From: Owenia fusiformis
Taxonomy: Eukaryota > Annelida > Polychaeta > Sabellida > Oweniidae
Reading direction: 5' to 3'
DNA: 64,000 nucleotides
NCBI GenBank assembly: GCA_903813345.2
Contig: CAIIXF020000012.1
Coordinates: forward strand, 4,011,318 to 4,075,317
Position 1 is the stretch's first letter, and every line of letters begins with the position of its first letter. The translations under genes were made by a program, and so were the position numbers. Below the pieces are notes generated by a model that did no database searches, was not told where the DNA came from, and saw nothing but the letters and a program-made list of their open reading frames with translations. Shown one piece after another: positions 1-14,300 of this stretch.

Positions 1-252
1 AAATCTGGAAGCTTGATAATATTAGATTTTAACCGGATCTAAAACTGATCTTATCGCTATCATATGGGAATCGTATGGTAATGAAACGGAAAACATGGGA
101 TCAAAAACTGACAGCAATAAATTTAGGTTTGTAAATGAATGAAAGAAGAATAAGGGGAGGTTAAGTTACCCTAGAATAAAGGAAGGGTAAACCACCCTTC
201 TTTCTTTTTTTCTCTAAACCTTTGGTTCTCAGGGTTATATGCTAGCCAGGAT

Positions 253-342
253 CAAAAATAGGTGAGGCAAATTAAAATAGGTGAGGCAAATTAAAATAGG
301 TGAGGCAAAATCAAATAGGTGAGGCAAAATCAAATAGAAGAG
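253..342 (+). repeat. Short tandem repeat, about 18 bp, core GGTGAGGCAAA
   Basis: Five consecutive units of ATAGGTGAGGCAAAnTnAA preceded by TAGCCAGGATC. The same block in reverse complement lies at 32046-32097 on the far side of the septin gene. Confidence 0.85.
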
Positions 343-1074
343 GATATTTTATTTCTACGGGACATAATTTTGACAGTTTTTGGTAAAGTATTGGTGAGGC
401 AGTTGCCATGGCAACCTCATAGCTAGCTGCAACCATGGTAACTCAAAAATATTGCAAAATGGAACTACGGCAGTTAACCCAGTGAATTGCTCTGTTAAAG
501 TGAGAAAGAGAAACAGGGATGGTCTAGACCGTATGTAAAATTAATTATTGACAAATTTTAATTTCAAGTAATCCTGTAAACGATGGCATCTGTTCACAAA
601 AGCCTGGTCAATCGGCACATCTGTTAAAGTACAGAAGATTCTACAGAGTTTAGGAGACTGGATACAGGGACAATATAACCTGCAATGATTATGTGGAGAA
701 TATTTAGCAAAAATCAATAGGTATAGTATGTTGCAAAAGTTACAATGTTACTGTGACACATGCATGAATTGAATATGTTAAAGATGTTAGACTTGATACA
801 TTAGAAAGAACTTGTTAAATGCAGATGTATTGGATAGACTCTAAAAGAAGTTATTGATTAAGATGGTCGGGCTGAGATACGAATTAAGAAAGATTGATTG
901 TTTTAAATTTTAGTTAAGGCATTGGTGAATGTTGTCTTCTGTTTTTTAATACAATATTTAATTTTATTTTCCAGTTGTTACAACGGGATCATGTTCCATA
1001 TAGTATTCAAGGACTGATATACATGTCTACTTACACAGAGGATTAAAAAAACTAAGGATCTCTTACCCCTAGGC

Positions 1075-1530
1075 AAGTTAAATGCAGGCTACTCAGGCTG
1101 AAGAGAGTTAAGTATAAGCCAGAGCCTAGCCATAGAGGAGCTAAGCATTAAATGATTCAGGCATAGGAGAGTTGAATATAAGCCAAAGCCTTTCCATAGG
1201 GGAGTTAAGCATTAAGTGACAAAAGCCTAGGGGAATTGACCATAGCTATCTTAGACTAGCCCTAGAAGAGTTATACTTAAACATTACCTAGCCCTTGGAC
1301 AGTTAATGTAACATCACCCACAAAAGAAAGATAAAGAAAAGCATCCTTAGACCTAGGGGAATATAAGTGACGAAGACACTAGACAGAGTTAACATAAGTG
1401 TTCCTAGCATCTTGAGAGTTAAGCAATCGCAAACACAAGTTAAGCATATAAGTGCTCCCAGCCCTGAAAGAGCTAAAGTGACCCAGGCCTAGAAGAGTTA
1501 ACATAAGGTCACCCGGCCTCTGAGAATTAA
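1075..1530 (+). repeat. Degenerate tandem repeat around CCTAG..GAGTTAA
   Basis: About a dozen loosely spaced copies of a phrase like CCTAGGGGAGTTAA followed by a variable stretch such as CATAAGTG, at intervals of roughly 30-60 bp. Strongly decayed. Confidence 0.55.
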
Positions 1531-1635
1531 ATTGACTGTTATTGGATTACAAGAAGATGGATGAGTAAATATAATGAAGGCTGATTCACTACAGAAGGAG
1601 AATAATAATATATAACAGCAATAACAAAAAGAATA

Positions 1636-1745
1636 TTAGACACATTGGTGAATATTGGATACATTGGTGGATATTGGACACATAGATGAATATTGGACAC
1701 CGTAGATGAATATTGGACACATCGGTGAATATTGGACACATTGGT
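1636..1745 (+). repeat. Minisatellite, 19-20 bp, core GAATATTGGACACAT
   Basis: Six units reading TTGGTGAATATTGGACACA with small changes. Confidence 0.85.
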
Positions 1746-2329
1746 GAGTAGCTTTATACATAGTCTATTCTTGTATATAAGTATTCCAGTCTTTTATAAA
1801 AAATATCCCACATTTTGTAGATGAACATATCCCTATGCAAATCGGTTACAATTTAATGCAAAAGATTTTAATTTCACAAATGGGTTACAAATTAATGTAA
1901 AAGAGATCCAGTTAAACCTGTGTTGGAGGAACACCCTTGATTCTGCTAAAAAGTGTTTATTACAGAGGTGTTCCAGTTATAGTAGTGTTCCACGCAAAAT
2001 GTGTGAATTAATATGACCAATTGTTGCCACTTGGTAAGTTGTGAAAGTGTAACGATTTGTTACATGACACTAAATGCCCAATGCTAACACTAATAATGCA
2101 CACCAGACACACAAAGGGCTGGTTTAAAACAGTCTATCAATTCTAGGTTGAATGGTATGAACATTAAACTAGAAACCTAGTTTTCAATATGATTGGGGAT
2201 GCTCAGCTTGCTAATTATAATGCTCGCGATACACAAATCTTAATAGAAATTCTAAATGTTTTCACAAAATCTGTTAGAATATAACAGATTTTTAGAATTA
2301 AATCGATCAATCGGGTTTTAGGAAACATC

Positions 2330-2590
2330 GGTTATTATGTCACCGCCAAAAGCGGTGCGATATTGCTATCTCCAACTTTTTGTGGCCATTGTTTGGCATT
2401 CGGCAGTTGGTGTTTGGCATCTTTAACAGTGTTTGACATTTGTAACAAATGGCAGATGGTGACATTTTGTGTATTAATGTCATGTTGAGGGTTTTCCAAT
2501 GGCATTGTTTCAATATGTGTGAGGTTCAATTCAGGAGTTTCTTCCAATATCTTGCTTTGCCATTGCCAAATGATGCTACATGACATAACA
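2330..2590 (-). repeat. Dispersed repeat (family shared with 57610-58115)
   Basis: Contains CACCGCCAAAAGCGGTGCGATATTGCT, then phrases such as TTTGGCATTCGGCAGTTGG and GTAACAAATGGCAGATGG, which recur in the same order at 57610-58115. Repeat class unknown; orientation is arbitrary. Confidence 0.6.
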
Positions 2591-3510
2591 CCGTGATCTG
2601 ATTAAGAAAACCAAATTCCTTCAATTGTAGTTACCAATTACATCTATTTCACCCTTGCTTAAAAATCATCTCTGTCCATCCCGATTTCACTCAAATATAA
2701 GATCAAATTTCTGATTTTTTGATATTTGTACCTAATTTAGAGTATTTTCTATTAGCCTTGTTACTTTACATGTTAGTAATTATAACCCTTGTCTTGTAAT
2801 TTCGCTGTTAAAACGTAACCCCTGTTACGTTTTTCCCATGGGTGGACTATCATCTCCCCCAGCATAATTGCAAGTGAAATGTCACGCTCAATAGTTATGT
2901 TTTTGTCAGATAGGAAATTACTTGATCTTCGTGTAATTAAGAAAATATTTCATAACCACTTTCGTGATGAATTTTGAACTGCAGTAAGATTAAAAACGTT
3001 GTTATTTATGTTTGGAGGAAAAGTGGGAGGCCATTTTATTTTCTGATGTGACCAATTTTGGTGATTTAGTTAAAGGAATATGTTTTTAGGCTAAAACAAA
3101 CCATCGGATAAATATAGCATTCTTTTTTTTAGTCAGTGGAAGGAAAAAATCTGAATTCTATTGTTTCAGAAATATTTCTTGCAATAAAGGCCAAAGAGAT
3201 ATATTTGGACTTTTTCAAACAAACAAACAAACATAATATAGGAAAGAAGTTACAGTGCAATAATTACAAAATGTTTTGCTGAAACATCTAACCTGATGGC
3301 GGTAAAATCATGTATTAAAGAACCACAAAACGCTTTTATTCAAGATTAGATGCTGAAACTTTGGGTCATGAATAATAAAAAGTCCCTAAAAATGGTCGTG
3401 ATTTAGTTTGTCCTATCATTACTGTCGCGTCATAATCACTTGTATGTAAATGAGCAAACAATGATAGACACATCAAAATATATCATGAGGTTCATATCAT
3501 TAAGTTCATG

Positions 3511-3678
3511 AGGCTTATAGCCAGCTTTTGTCAAGGGGGTTCACTTTTAAAAAAGTCAGGGGCGTTCACATTTGAAAACTTTGGGCCAAAATCACTTGAA
3601 AAGTGCTCAGAAATTATTTTGAAATAATTCTTGGCGGGGGGAGGGGGGAACCCCCGATCCTCTCTGGCTATGGGCCTG
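3511..3678. mobile_element. Short element with inverted ends of the type GGCCxGTAGCCAG / CTGGCTAyGGGCC
   Basis: Begins AGGCTTATAGCCAGCTTTTG and ends TCTGGCTATGGGCCTG, so the ends are inverted repeats. Inside are G-rich TCAAGGGGGTTCAC and C-rich AACCCCCGATCC runs and the phrase GCCAAAATCACTTGAAAAGT. Related copies are at 25451-25625, 37011-37103 and, expanded, at 20747-22550. Non-autonomous DNA element by structure; no transposase seen. Confidence 0.65.
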
Positions 3679-3989
3679 AGTACATGTACTTTAAAATCTA
3701 ATTTTTTGTTAAAGCGGCACTAAGAATACAACACAGTGTACAGAATATTGTATGTGCATTATATGAACCACAAACCTGCTTCTTTTCATAACTATTTTCA
3801 TTTTATGAGTATATCTTATGGGAGTAGAATTTAATTCATTTTGTACAATAAAAATCTGAAGTATAAAATAAAGTAGTATTTTCTAGTAACTTGATACCAC
3901 AAATGCAAATGTACTTGTAAGAGTACACCTAGGGTCACAGCCTATATGTACTTAAGGTAGATCAACAATGATCTCCCAAGCATCACACT

Positions 3990-4140
3990 CTGTTGAACAT
4001 CTTAAGGACCCTTGTAAAGGGCATGCACCCTTGTAAAAGGGCTTGCATCCTTGTAAAAGGGCATGCATCCTTGTAAAAGGGCATGCACCTTGTAAAAGGG
4101 CTTGTATTAAGTAAAATGGCATGCATCCTTGTAAAATCCT
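3990..4140 (+). repeat. Tandem repeat, about 24 bp, core CCTTGTAAAAGGGCATGCAT
   Basis: Six units, alternately GGGCATGCA and GGGCTTGCA, the last two decayed. Confidence 0.85.
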
Positions 4141-4238
4141 TGTCTCCCCATTTCATTAACTGTCTCCCCTTTAGATTCCCCTTTATTAGTCTCCCCCTGG
4201 GAAAACACATAAATACCATTGAACAATATTGTTTTGCA

Positions 4239-4434
4239 ATACAGTTAAACTTGTCTAATTGAACATCGCTGACACTGACCAAAGGTGTTCACATTAGTAG
4301 GTGTTCGCATTTCAAGGTTTCTTAATACATGTATGTGAATCATTGGGAAATAGCAAAATTAGGACTAATTAGGAAAACATTTCACATTGAGTGTTCAGAT
4401 TAGAGAGATGTTCGGATATTCAGGTTTTACTGTA
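4239..4434. mobile_element. MITE, family with TACAGTAAAACCTGT ends
   Basis: Starts ATACAGTTAAACTTGTCTAA and ends CAGGTTTTACTGTA, a terminal inverted repeat with TA at the outer edge. The inside is built from phrases such as GAACACCTCTCTAATCTGAACA. At least nine copies occur in the window. The TA edge and the CAGT..AACCT end suggest a Tc1/mariner or pogo-type non-autonomous element; that class is inferred. Confidence 0.75.
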
Positions 4435-5230
4435 CATGTATTATAGTTTTTATGTTGGATGAGTCATTTTACAATATGGTAAAACCCATGCATGGAAGAG
4501 CTACATCACAATAAAAACAGATCTCATTTTTTCCTTGTTTGAACAACATCCCAATGGGGATGGTAGAAAGTCATGAAATGCAAATTAGAGTGGAAGAGAT
4601 AGAAATTTGCAAGGAATACATTAAACAAAAATGCACTTGCATTTTGTGAAAAACAGATGTTAAGAAAAAGGCATATTATGAAGAGATTACTTTAAGTCAT
4701 ACACGACTTAGTTCTTAAAAATATGCTCAGTTAAGCCTAATCTAATTTTATTATTCCATTTTAACATAATTCAAAGGGTCAATACATGCCTTTGTATGAT
4801 ATTCCTTGTTGGTTCAGCTTTTTTTCAATTTCATACTAACAGAGACTTGTCATTTTACTCATGGGGAATTAACAAGCAGGCTATACCTCCATCAATAAAG
4901 AAGTCAGACTGAGTAAAGCTAGATCACATATGTTAAAGCTAGATCACATCTGTTAATTCAACACCTTGATTCCATAGATAGAGGAACATCATAGAAATAT
5001 AGAAAATCACCATGGTAACAGATCCACACTCTTGTATTATAGGATTTTGATTCTTATCAAAAGAATTTCAAGGAGTGGTGACATATTGTTATAGCCTTGT
5101 TTTTGTAACCCACATTTAGTGTCATCATTTGTAACAAAGTGTTACACTTCTGTAACCTTTTGCAATAATTAATCGGGTTGTGTGGTTTTGTCAAGTTAAA
5201 ATTACTAATACCATGTTGTCTTTGTTTCAG

Positions 5231-5348
5231 CACAATCCGACTACTTGTCAGATTTCGAGACTTTAGTTTCTGGTTGCATTTAAAGAGGGCAGCATGAGTT
5301 CTTATAGGTCATCCTCACCTAGATTGTCTTCCAAGTTCAAGAGTGCCA
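5231..5348 (+). CDS. Septin exon with distal start codon (CDS from 5294)
   Basis: Acceptor TTTGTTTCAG ends at 5230, so at least one 5' UTR exon lies upstream and was not identified. ATG at 5294 opens [18 protein letters not shown], a Ser/Arg-rich basic start. Donor GTAAGT follows 5348 in phase 1. The next exon supplies TG, making the junction codon an ATG. Confidence 0.75.
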
Positions 5349-8300
5349 GTAAGTGAAATCAATATAATATATTAGACCAGTAAAAATATGAGTGCTAAAA
5401 TATGAATGTTAACTCATATTTCTTTTGAATTTCGAACCCCTATTATTAACAAACAATTATAAATAGTAAAAATGGAAAAATTTGTCGGAAAATGAGAACA
5501 GAGATTTTCCCCCATTTCTTTTTCAAGATATGTTTTGCATGACAAAACAGTCTCAAATCATAAAAAAACCTCGAGAACAAATTGATGCAAAAAGCAATGA
5601 GGAAATACACAAAATTATACACTGTTATTAATATAATACAATTACAACAATGACCATTTGAGAAAAACCTAAACATATCTTCTCTTTATTTCAGTGTCAG
5701 AGCGCTACAACTCATACAAAGATGATAACTTTGACTATTCAGACCGAAGTCACATGACCCGGCCTACGACCTTGACCTCAGATTCCTCTGCCAGCAAATC
5801 AAGTAGTTCCGACAGTTCTTCCAGTAGTGGATATGTAAGGCGGGACCCTGAGACTTATGAACGAATAAGAAATGGAAACAGGTATAGAAAATAAGTGATA
5901 TATTTCATCAGAAATCAGAATTCTGGTCCTGATTTGCATACAATTAAACCTCTCTTAGTGAACACCTCTCTCTAATGAACACCTGTGTCTAGTGAATAGT
6001 TCTCAGTACATAGTTCACTGAATTCTGTATGTACTGTATCAAGTTAAATGACCCCTCTGTAGTAAACACCTACCTACAGTGAACACATTTTTGTTGCTTG
6101 ATAGGTGTTCACTATACACAGGTTTTACTGTATACATGTATTTATCTGTCCTTTTCAGAGGAAAATAATAGGTTCTAATAGACTCTGGGTTTCAGGGTAT
6201 GCTTTTCTTGTGCTTTCTGAGGAAAGTATCATAATGTTAGGAATCTAGATTTGATATTTTAATATTTTAATTCATGTTGGTCTCCCAAGAAACCCATGCC
6301 AAAATCCTAAGATAAAGTTCTGTTGTACATTTCCTTTTGTTTTGTCTGCTTTTGAGTTTAGAAAAACATATGCTTAGCTGCCATAATCAGTCTGTAGCAT
6401 TTAGAAATGTGAAACTTTGATAAGCTATTACACTGGCACTTCTGATTAGAACTAACTCCATTCATAATTTTAGCTGCCCTCTTGAGAGATCAAAAATAGG
6501 ATTGCACCCATTTTAAAACTCATTTGCACTTGAAATGAGAAAAACATGAAAATTGACATATTCTGACCAATTATTCAATCTCAGTCCATAATTTTACAAT
6601 GGAAAAAAAATTGGCATATTTTGCCCAAATATAGTCGAAATTATAAGATGAGATTTTCTCATTTAAACAAAAAGGTTCTTTATATTTCAGTGACAAAGAA
6701 AAAACATCAACTTCTAGCTATAAATCTGACTACAAATCTGACTATAAGTCAGACTACAAATCTGACTACAAATCCGATTATAAATCAGACTACAAATCTG
6801 ACTATAAATCTGATTATAAATCTACAAGTTCAACTTTACCAGCACGCTCTACAAGAGACAGAGGGCTTGATAATGACAAAGGGCTTGATAGAGAAAGTGA
6901 TAAAGAGAACTTACTAAATGGGAATGGGCATGATGTGGTAAGTTTTATTTTCATATGGTATAATTAAGAGCCTAGGGTTATTTGCTGTTTGTTTGTTTAT
7001 TTGTTTGTTTGTTTTAAAATCATCTACTTTCCAAAACTTTCTGTAATAAGTCAAAGTGTAGAATCAGAAATAGTGAGCCATGACGTCAATTTCAAAATCT
7101 TATTTGCCATTCCCTTGATTGCTTATAATCCAGAAATCTAAAAACTGTATACAGGCTTAGGACATATAAGAATAAGAAATAAAGAAATTTTAACATGTGT
7201 GCTCAATAATTTATAAATCTGGATATCCACAATCATTATTCTTAAGTGTTTACAGTTGCTTCCAATTAAGCGATCCCCTTTCGTCTCTACCTGTAAAACA
7301 CAGACTTCATCCCTACCTCTTTTCTTGGAAAAAATATGGAAAAATAGATGGCATTGGAGTGAAAGATCAAATGTGTCATTGAAGACAATTTATATGTGAA
7401 TTTTGATGAAGTGATTTTGTAGAAATTTGATGAAGGAAATATCCTCACATATAAACATCATTTTTGCCTCAAGAAAAACCTCCCATTAGCAAAAGGTTAT
7501 CATGGTAACGTTTTGATATATGGAATAGAGGGGAAAAGAATGGAATCAACATGGAATTAAGTTAATAGACATGTATTAAATGAACACTCTAAATTGTATA
7601 AAGTGCATGAAAATCAGTTACTGTATTGAGATTTTGGGGGGAAATGGTTGAAAACCATAATGTGATCACAAATTTTGTATCAAATTGATCACAGAGTGAT
7701 TGATATTTTATCAGGAATTGTTGAAGGTTAATTGCATGCATATTTATGTAAATTATATATATGTATATGGCAATTAAACATGATTGATAAAAAGCTCATA
7801 GAATGGCCATAGGGGGCTATCATTTTATAGAAATACTGTAAACCAATTTTTTTTTATTTCTTAAATTTAGTAAAAAGTCATGTGCATAATTTTCTTGCAT
7901 TTACAATACAGATTCTATTTACATTAGAAATAAATCATATTTTTCTATATTTGATCAATTAGTCATTAGTCTAGACTAATTAAGATAATTAGAAACTACT
8001 TTGAGCAGTATAATAATTTTTTTGAAAAAATATTCTAAAAAAGGTGCATACAGTTAGCTAAAATCCCATCAGTCAGAATTAATTACAATTACATAGTAAT
8101 TATGTTAAACATTAAAAATTGATGCCTTGTATTGCCAGGTATTTTAGGTTAATTGTGAACTGAATGATCGTGAAAACAGGAAAACATAAAGTAAAAATCA
8201 TAATTTCAACATAACAATACAAGATCAGAATCAGGATCTATATCAGGATCAAGAGGAAATAACTTTTGGATCATCCCTCGTATATTGAAGAGATATGCCT

Positions 8301-11300
8301 CCATTTTTCGAAGCTGTTAAGTGTTTCAGAAAGGTCATACAGGTAGAGTGTATATTTTGTGTTATATTTTTGGGGGAGTACTTGTACATGTAGGATTGTA
8401 CTATTGTACTATATTGTATGCTGGGTAGGGGGGGGGGGATCAAAAATGCATGAAAATCACATCTTTTATCAAGTTTTTCCTACATTGTACCTTTTTGACG
8501 AGGATCACCAAAAATCAGCCAATCAGAGGTGATGATTCACACTTCCGAGAATAGCAAATAGCGAATAGTTTATTGCTTCATGCATGGTCAACAACAAAGT
8601 GCTGGATGTGAAATAGGGTATCTAATCTTCAGGTTTATACCATATTCTTTCATTAGTGCTACATCGCTTAGGTTCGCTTATATATGCCATAGGTTTCCCA
8701 CTATGTTTTTTTAGATATCCTAGGCCTTTTTCAATATTACTCCTGTTTAAATCCCAAAAAATATTTTCTCAGCTTCATCTTAGAGTAATCGTTATCAGAA
8801 AATAAAGACTGCCTGACAAAGGATCCAATTTTTCTTAATAATTGTAAGTACAAAATGTATTTGAAAGAATTAACAGGCTGAATCTCCAGAGGAAAATATG
8901 TTTTAGGAAATGGGTCATGCCCATATTTTCACAATCAGCACATACATGTGTTATTTGCATTCTTAATGTGCACTCATATCTATCCCAAAAGTCCTGCAAG
9001 GGCATTTCTTGTAATGCTATTATCAAATTAATAAAATTGTTTCCATGGTAACAGCTGATGACCACTCCACAAATCATCATTAAGCTTTCAATAGGATTGC
9101 ACATTAGGCATTAATGTGATGTATGCCAAGCCCTGGGGGAAAATACCATGTCTTTTTTCATAAACAAAATGGGGGAGGGGTTATTATAGAAGGCTTACAC
9201 ATCTGGAATAGATTAAAAAATGGAAGGATAAGTTATAAGACATTTACTGTTTTATGAGATTTTATTGACTTGGTTATCTATAACAATAAAGCTGAGGATC
9301 CAATGATTTTTATTTTCTACTGATTAACTCCCCCCTACACAATTTAGTAAAAAGATTAAAAATTGGAATTGAACCTAGTATACCCGCATATGATTTTTAG
9401 GGCTTTAATATTCATTGTTCAAAAATGTTATTAGATACCACCATAAATTGATACTGTTATAGTTTTTAGTGTTTCATCAAGTCTCTTAACCCCCATTTCT
9501 GCTTCACATCTAATTGCAAGATCTAGATGCAAGAAGAAGGTGCAAGATCAGTGTGTACAATTAGGGTGCAAGATCTAAGATTAAGGTACAAGATTAAGGT
9601 GAGCTTAGTCGCAAGATCAGGGTGCAAGATCTAAGATTAAAGTGACATTAGGTGCAAGATGAAAGACTAAGATACTAGAGATTAGTACTTTTATAGGTGC
9701 ATAATGTCAAGGTGTAAGATTTAGGTGAGATAAGGTGCAAGATCAAAGTGCAAGACTAAACTATATCTAGTATTAAAGAGTAAAACAGGCAACATGTGAA
9801 GACACTCAGCTACTATACAGTTCAATTATTGAGATTGTATTCAGAGTACATAATATTGAAAACATTCCTTTGGGAAATATGTTATCTGATAAAATCCCTT
9901 AGATCTGTGAGAGTGTTTTAAAACAGTCTAGCCTACATTTTCCAAAAAACAATTATGTAATAGACCATTGTGGAGGTTAATCTATATTGTTAATTGAGGA
10001 GATAATAGCCTAGTCTCCACTGAATGCAAAGAGGGTAACCCAAATACTGAGGTCTCCCAAGCCTCTTTTTAGTCAGTAATTTAATTTAGATTTGTTAAAT
10101 TCAAGAAATAATTTGGAGAAAATAGCCTTTCCCAATGGCCATGATGATATATATAGTAGGACTAGGGACATCTTGAAGTCTAGAGAAAAGGGATCAGCCA
10201 TTGAAATTGGTTGCATTATCGCTGCAATATGTGATTTTAAAGCGTGTGAGTTAGTGTCACATGATCCATATTGGTCAATATGCTCTTTCTCTCGTCTCAA
10301 ATTTATTTTGATGTGATAGGCGTCAGAATGTATATAGTACTATATTTCTTTTATTGACAATTGTATCAAAAAATGACGAATTTGTCTATGTACAGGTATA
10401 CTAAACTAATTATACTCAATTTTTCTGTATGATCTTTCCAAGAATAAATCATGATACATAATGGTCACTGTAGTACAGTATTGTAATACAGTATTGTCAC
10501 ATGATCCATATTGGTCAATATGCTCTTTCCAAGACTTAATCATGATGCATAATGGTCACTGTAGTACAGTATTGTAATACAGTATTGTCACATGATCCAT
10601 ATTGGTCAATATGCTCTTTCCAAGACTTAATCATGATGCATAATGGTCACTGTAGTACAGTATTGTAATACAGTATTGTCACATGATCCATATTGGTCAA
10701 TATGCTCTTTCCAAGACTTAATCATGATGCATAATGGTCACTGTAGTACAGTATTGTAATACAGTATTGTCACATGATCCATATTGGTCAATATGCTCTT
10801 TCCAAGACTTAATCATGATGCATAATGGTCACTGTAGTACAGTATTGTAATACAGTATTGTCACATGATCCATATTGGTCAATATGCTCTTTCCAAGACT
10901 TAATCATGATGCATAATGGTCACTGTAGTACAGTATTGTAATACAGTATTGTCACATGATCCATATTGGTCAATATGCTCTTTCCAAGACTAGTTCATGA
11001 TGCATAATGGTCAATGTAGTACAGTATTGTAATACAGTATTGTCACATGATCCATATTGGTCAATATGCTCTTTCCAAGACTAGTTCATGATGCATAATG
11101 GTCACTGTAGTACAGTATTGTAATACAGTATTGTCACATGATCCATATTGGTCAATATGCTCTTTCCAAGACTTAATCATGATGCATAATGGTCACTGTA
11201 GTACAGTATTGTAATACAGTATTGTCACATGATCCATATTGGTCAATATGCTCTTTCCAAGACTTAATCATGATGCATAATGGTCACTGTAGTACAGTAT

Positions 11301-14300
11301 TGTAATACAGTATTGTCACATGATCCATATTGGTCAATATGCTCTTTCCAAGACTTAATCATGATGCATAATGGTCACTGTAGTACAGTATTGTAATACA
11401 GTATTGTCACATGATCCATATTGGTCAATATGCTCTTTCCAAGACTTAATCATGATGCATAATGGTCACTGTAGTACAGTATTGTAATACAGTATTGTCA
11501 CATGATCCATATTGGTCAATATGCTCTTTCCAAGACTTAATCATGATGCATAATGGTCACTGTAGTACAGTATTGTAATACAGTATTGTCACATGATCCA
11601 TATTGGTCAATATGCTCTTTCCAAGACTTAATCATGATGCATAATGGTCACTGTAGTACAGTATTGTAATACAGTATTGTCACATGATCCATATTGGTCA
11701 ATATGCTCTTTCCAAGACTTAATCATGATGCATAATGGTCACTGTAGTACAGTATTGTAATACAGTATTGTCACATGATCCATATTGGTCAATATGCTCT
11801 TTCCAAGACTTAATCATGATGCATAATGGTCACTGTAGTACAGTATTGTAATACAGTATTGTCACATGATCCATATTGGTCAATATGCTCTATCCAAGAC
11901 TAGTTGATGATGCATAGTGGTCACAGTAGTACACTATTGGATAAAGAGAAACAGGAAGCGTCAATATAAGAGCGTCATGGTGTAATCTGACAACAAACAT
12001 AGGCATGTAGTACATTTTCAAAACACTTCTAATTCTAATGAGAAATATGTTATCTGATTATTTCACTTTGAACTTCAAGAGAGTAAATGGAGGATCAGAC
12101 TTTTTAAACCTCAAGCTAGAATACAGTAAAACGTGTCCAGTGGAACACCTCTAACAGTTAACCTTAAGTGTTGATCTAACCTCTTTAAGTGGAACACCTC
12201 CCGAGTGGAACACTTTTGTTTAACTAAGGGTGGTACACATACACAGGAGTTACTGTAAAAATATCAGAATATACATTTCCCTGAAATTACATTTTTACAT
12301 AACATTTATAGTAATTCATGTTTCTACTCTTCAATCGTTTGCTTCTCGTATATTTACCTAATTACTATGCTTTGACACTCAAGGTAACATGCTCCATACA
12401 ATTAAATGCCATATAACCTCAGAGAGCTTCAGAGTCTTAATCAATACTCAAATGATTTTCACACAAAAAAAGATTAACACGATCTCTTTAGGTAGGCAGA
12501 GTAGGTAGTTTTTGTACAAAGGGCCACCTTAATGAGTCATATTATTCATTCTTCTCTGCCTTCCTTAGTATTGATTACACCGTCCCTTCATCAATAATGT
12601 AGAAAACTCAATGGGAATTCTAAATAGATATTTGGTCTGCATGCGATAAAATAAAATATTAGTATCATTTTTTGAGACAATTTGGATGGAAATGAGAATT
12701 TTAGGCTTTTTTTGTTGTGAATTTTTTACTATGGGTGAAATATATAGAATATACACATTGAGCACAATTTATGAGATCTCCTAATTTCTAAATTAGGACA
12801 ATCAATACCAACTGACTAATTACGGAGGAATTGTATAATCGTGGTGCATCAAAAATCATGTCAAAGAGTTAGTTGTTTATGACATAGGCAAAGTAGAATT
12901 TATAGGTGAAATGTACCAAGGGTTAAAATGATTTCCATGTAAACCATGTAATTTATGATAATTAAGAATTTACTTGATGCAATACATAGTTAAAACGATA
13001 TGTCAAAATAATGGAAGACAGAGGGGTTATGCCATGTTTTTAAAATTGCACAAGTCTTAGGATTTGTATTTGGGCTAAACATGCTCTCTCATTTGTAGTG
13101 GAATATCTAGTTTGTAAGAGTTTATGTTTGATTTAATGGCTTATCAACAGCTAGGCAACAATATATCTGATAAAATTTCGTTATTTTAGAGTGATCATTT
13201 TAAACTAATTCAGATATTATAAAATCGTAATAAAACTGGGCCTGAGTTAAGTACATGGTCAGAGAAGGTCACTTAAGCTAAACTAAATTTATAAACAAGT
13301 CACATTGGGAAATTTGAATTACATTAAGCAATATAATCATGCATTCTTTTTAATGTAGCTCAACTGTTATAAGTATATATGTACTATGTATATTTTATTG
13401 TAGGTACATGCTACTTAACTCAGTATAATCATTTACCTGTGTTACCCTTAGGCCCAGAGTCTAAGTAGGAATTTCTATCCTCTGAATAAGACAAATATTC
13501 AGTCTTGTAGATGTCATGATCAAACCAAACTACATTTTTTGAAAAGGGTACTTCAAGGGAACCATCAGGTTAGATTATTATTGATTACCCTGAGGTCCAG
13601 AGTCTAGTAGTGCCCTCTGAACATGACAAATAAATATATCGTTCATTTCTATATTATATGTGAGTTTGATAATAAAGTAAATGCCAAGTAATACCTATAA
13701 ATGCATAGAATTCTTTGACTGCAATCCTGCATGCGTTGCTGAATTTTGATCTACCTATTCTGATTGGATAAGGCTAAATCAAAGGATTATCTGTGATTCT
13801 GAGAGTGTAGATGAAGGTTTAAAAAATGAAACCAAATTATTGAAAAGGGTTGAATGTCAGCGTCAGTTAATTTTCATATTTTTTCTAATAAATTAACTTA
13901 ACATGCTGTGTGCGTTAAATAACATGCTGATTTTGGAGGTCCTCATGCTGATAATTTGCAAAAAATAATGAATAATGTGGCAATGAATAAACCTATGGTT
14001 TTTGTTTCATATATCATAAATGTCAAAAACCTTTTTGTTTCGTTTTGGCTGCTTTTAAATTCATGATCATACTGTTTTTGATAAATGTCATCGCATAACA
14101 TTTAAGCAAGATGAGGAAATATCCAGAATTCATAAATGAACCATCTCTTTGTAAAGAACATATAGATGTTCATCTTCATATGGAAATAGATTCATCTATG
14201 AATTCTGGGATATTTCCTCCCTCTTATTTATGCAAATGAGGGTTAAGAGATACATGCACTAAAATTTGTATTTTTTTGTATTTAAATGCTACTTAATATT

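Larger units (their letters stand above)
1..5230. other. Upstream/intronic repeat-rich DNA before the first septin coding exon
   Basis: No conserved coding sequence was recognised. Short tandem repeats, a terminal-inverted-repeat element and dispersed repeats are listed separately. An unseen 5' UTR exon of the septin may lie here, because 5231 is preceded by an acceptor. Confidence 0.6.

Noticed and set aside
10425-11925. CRISPR-like array
   Set aside because: Units are contiguous with no unique spacers, and the setting is an animal intron.
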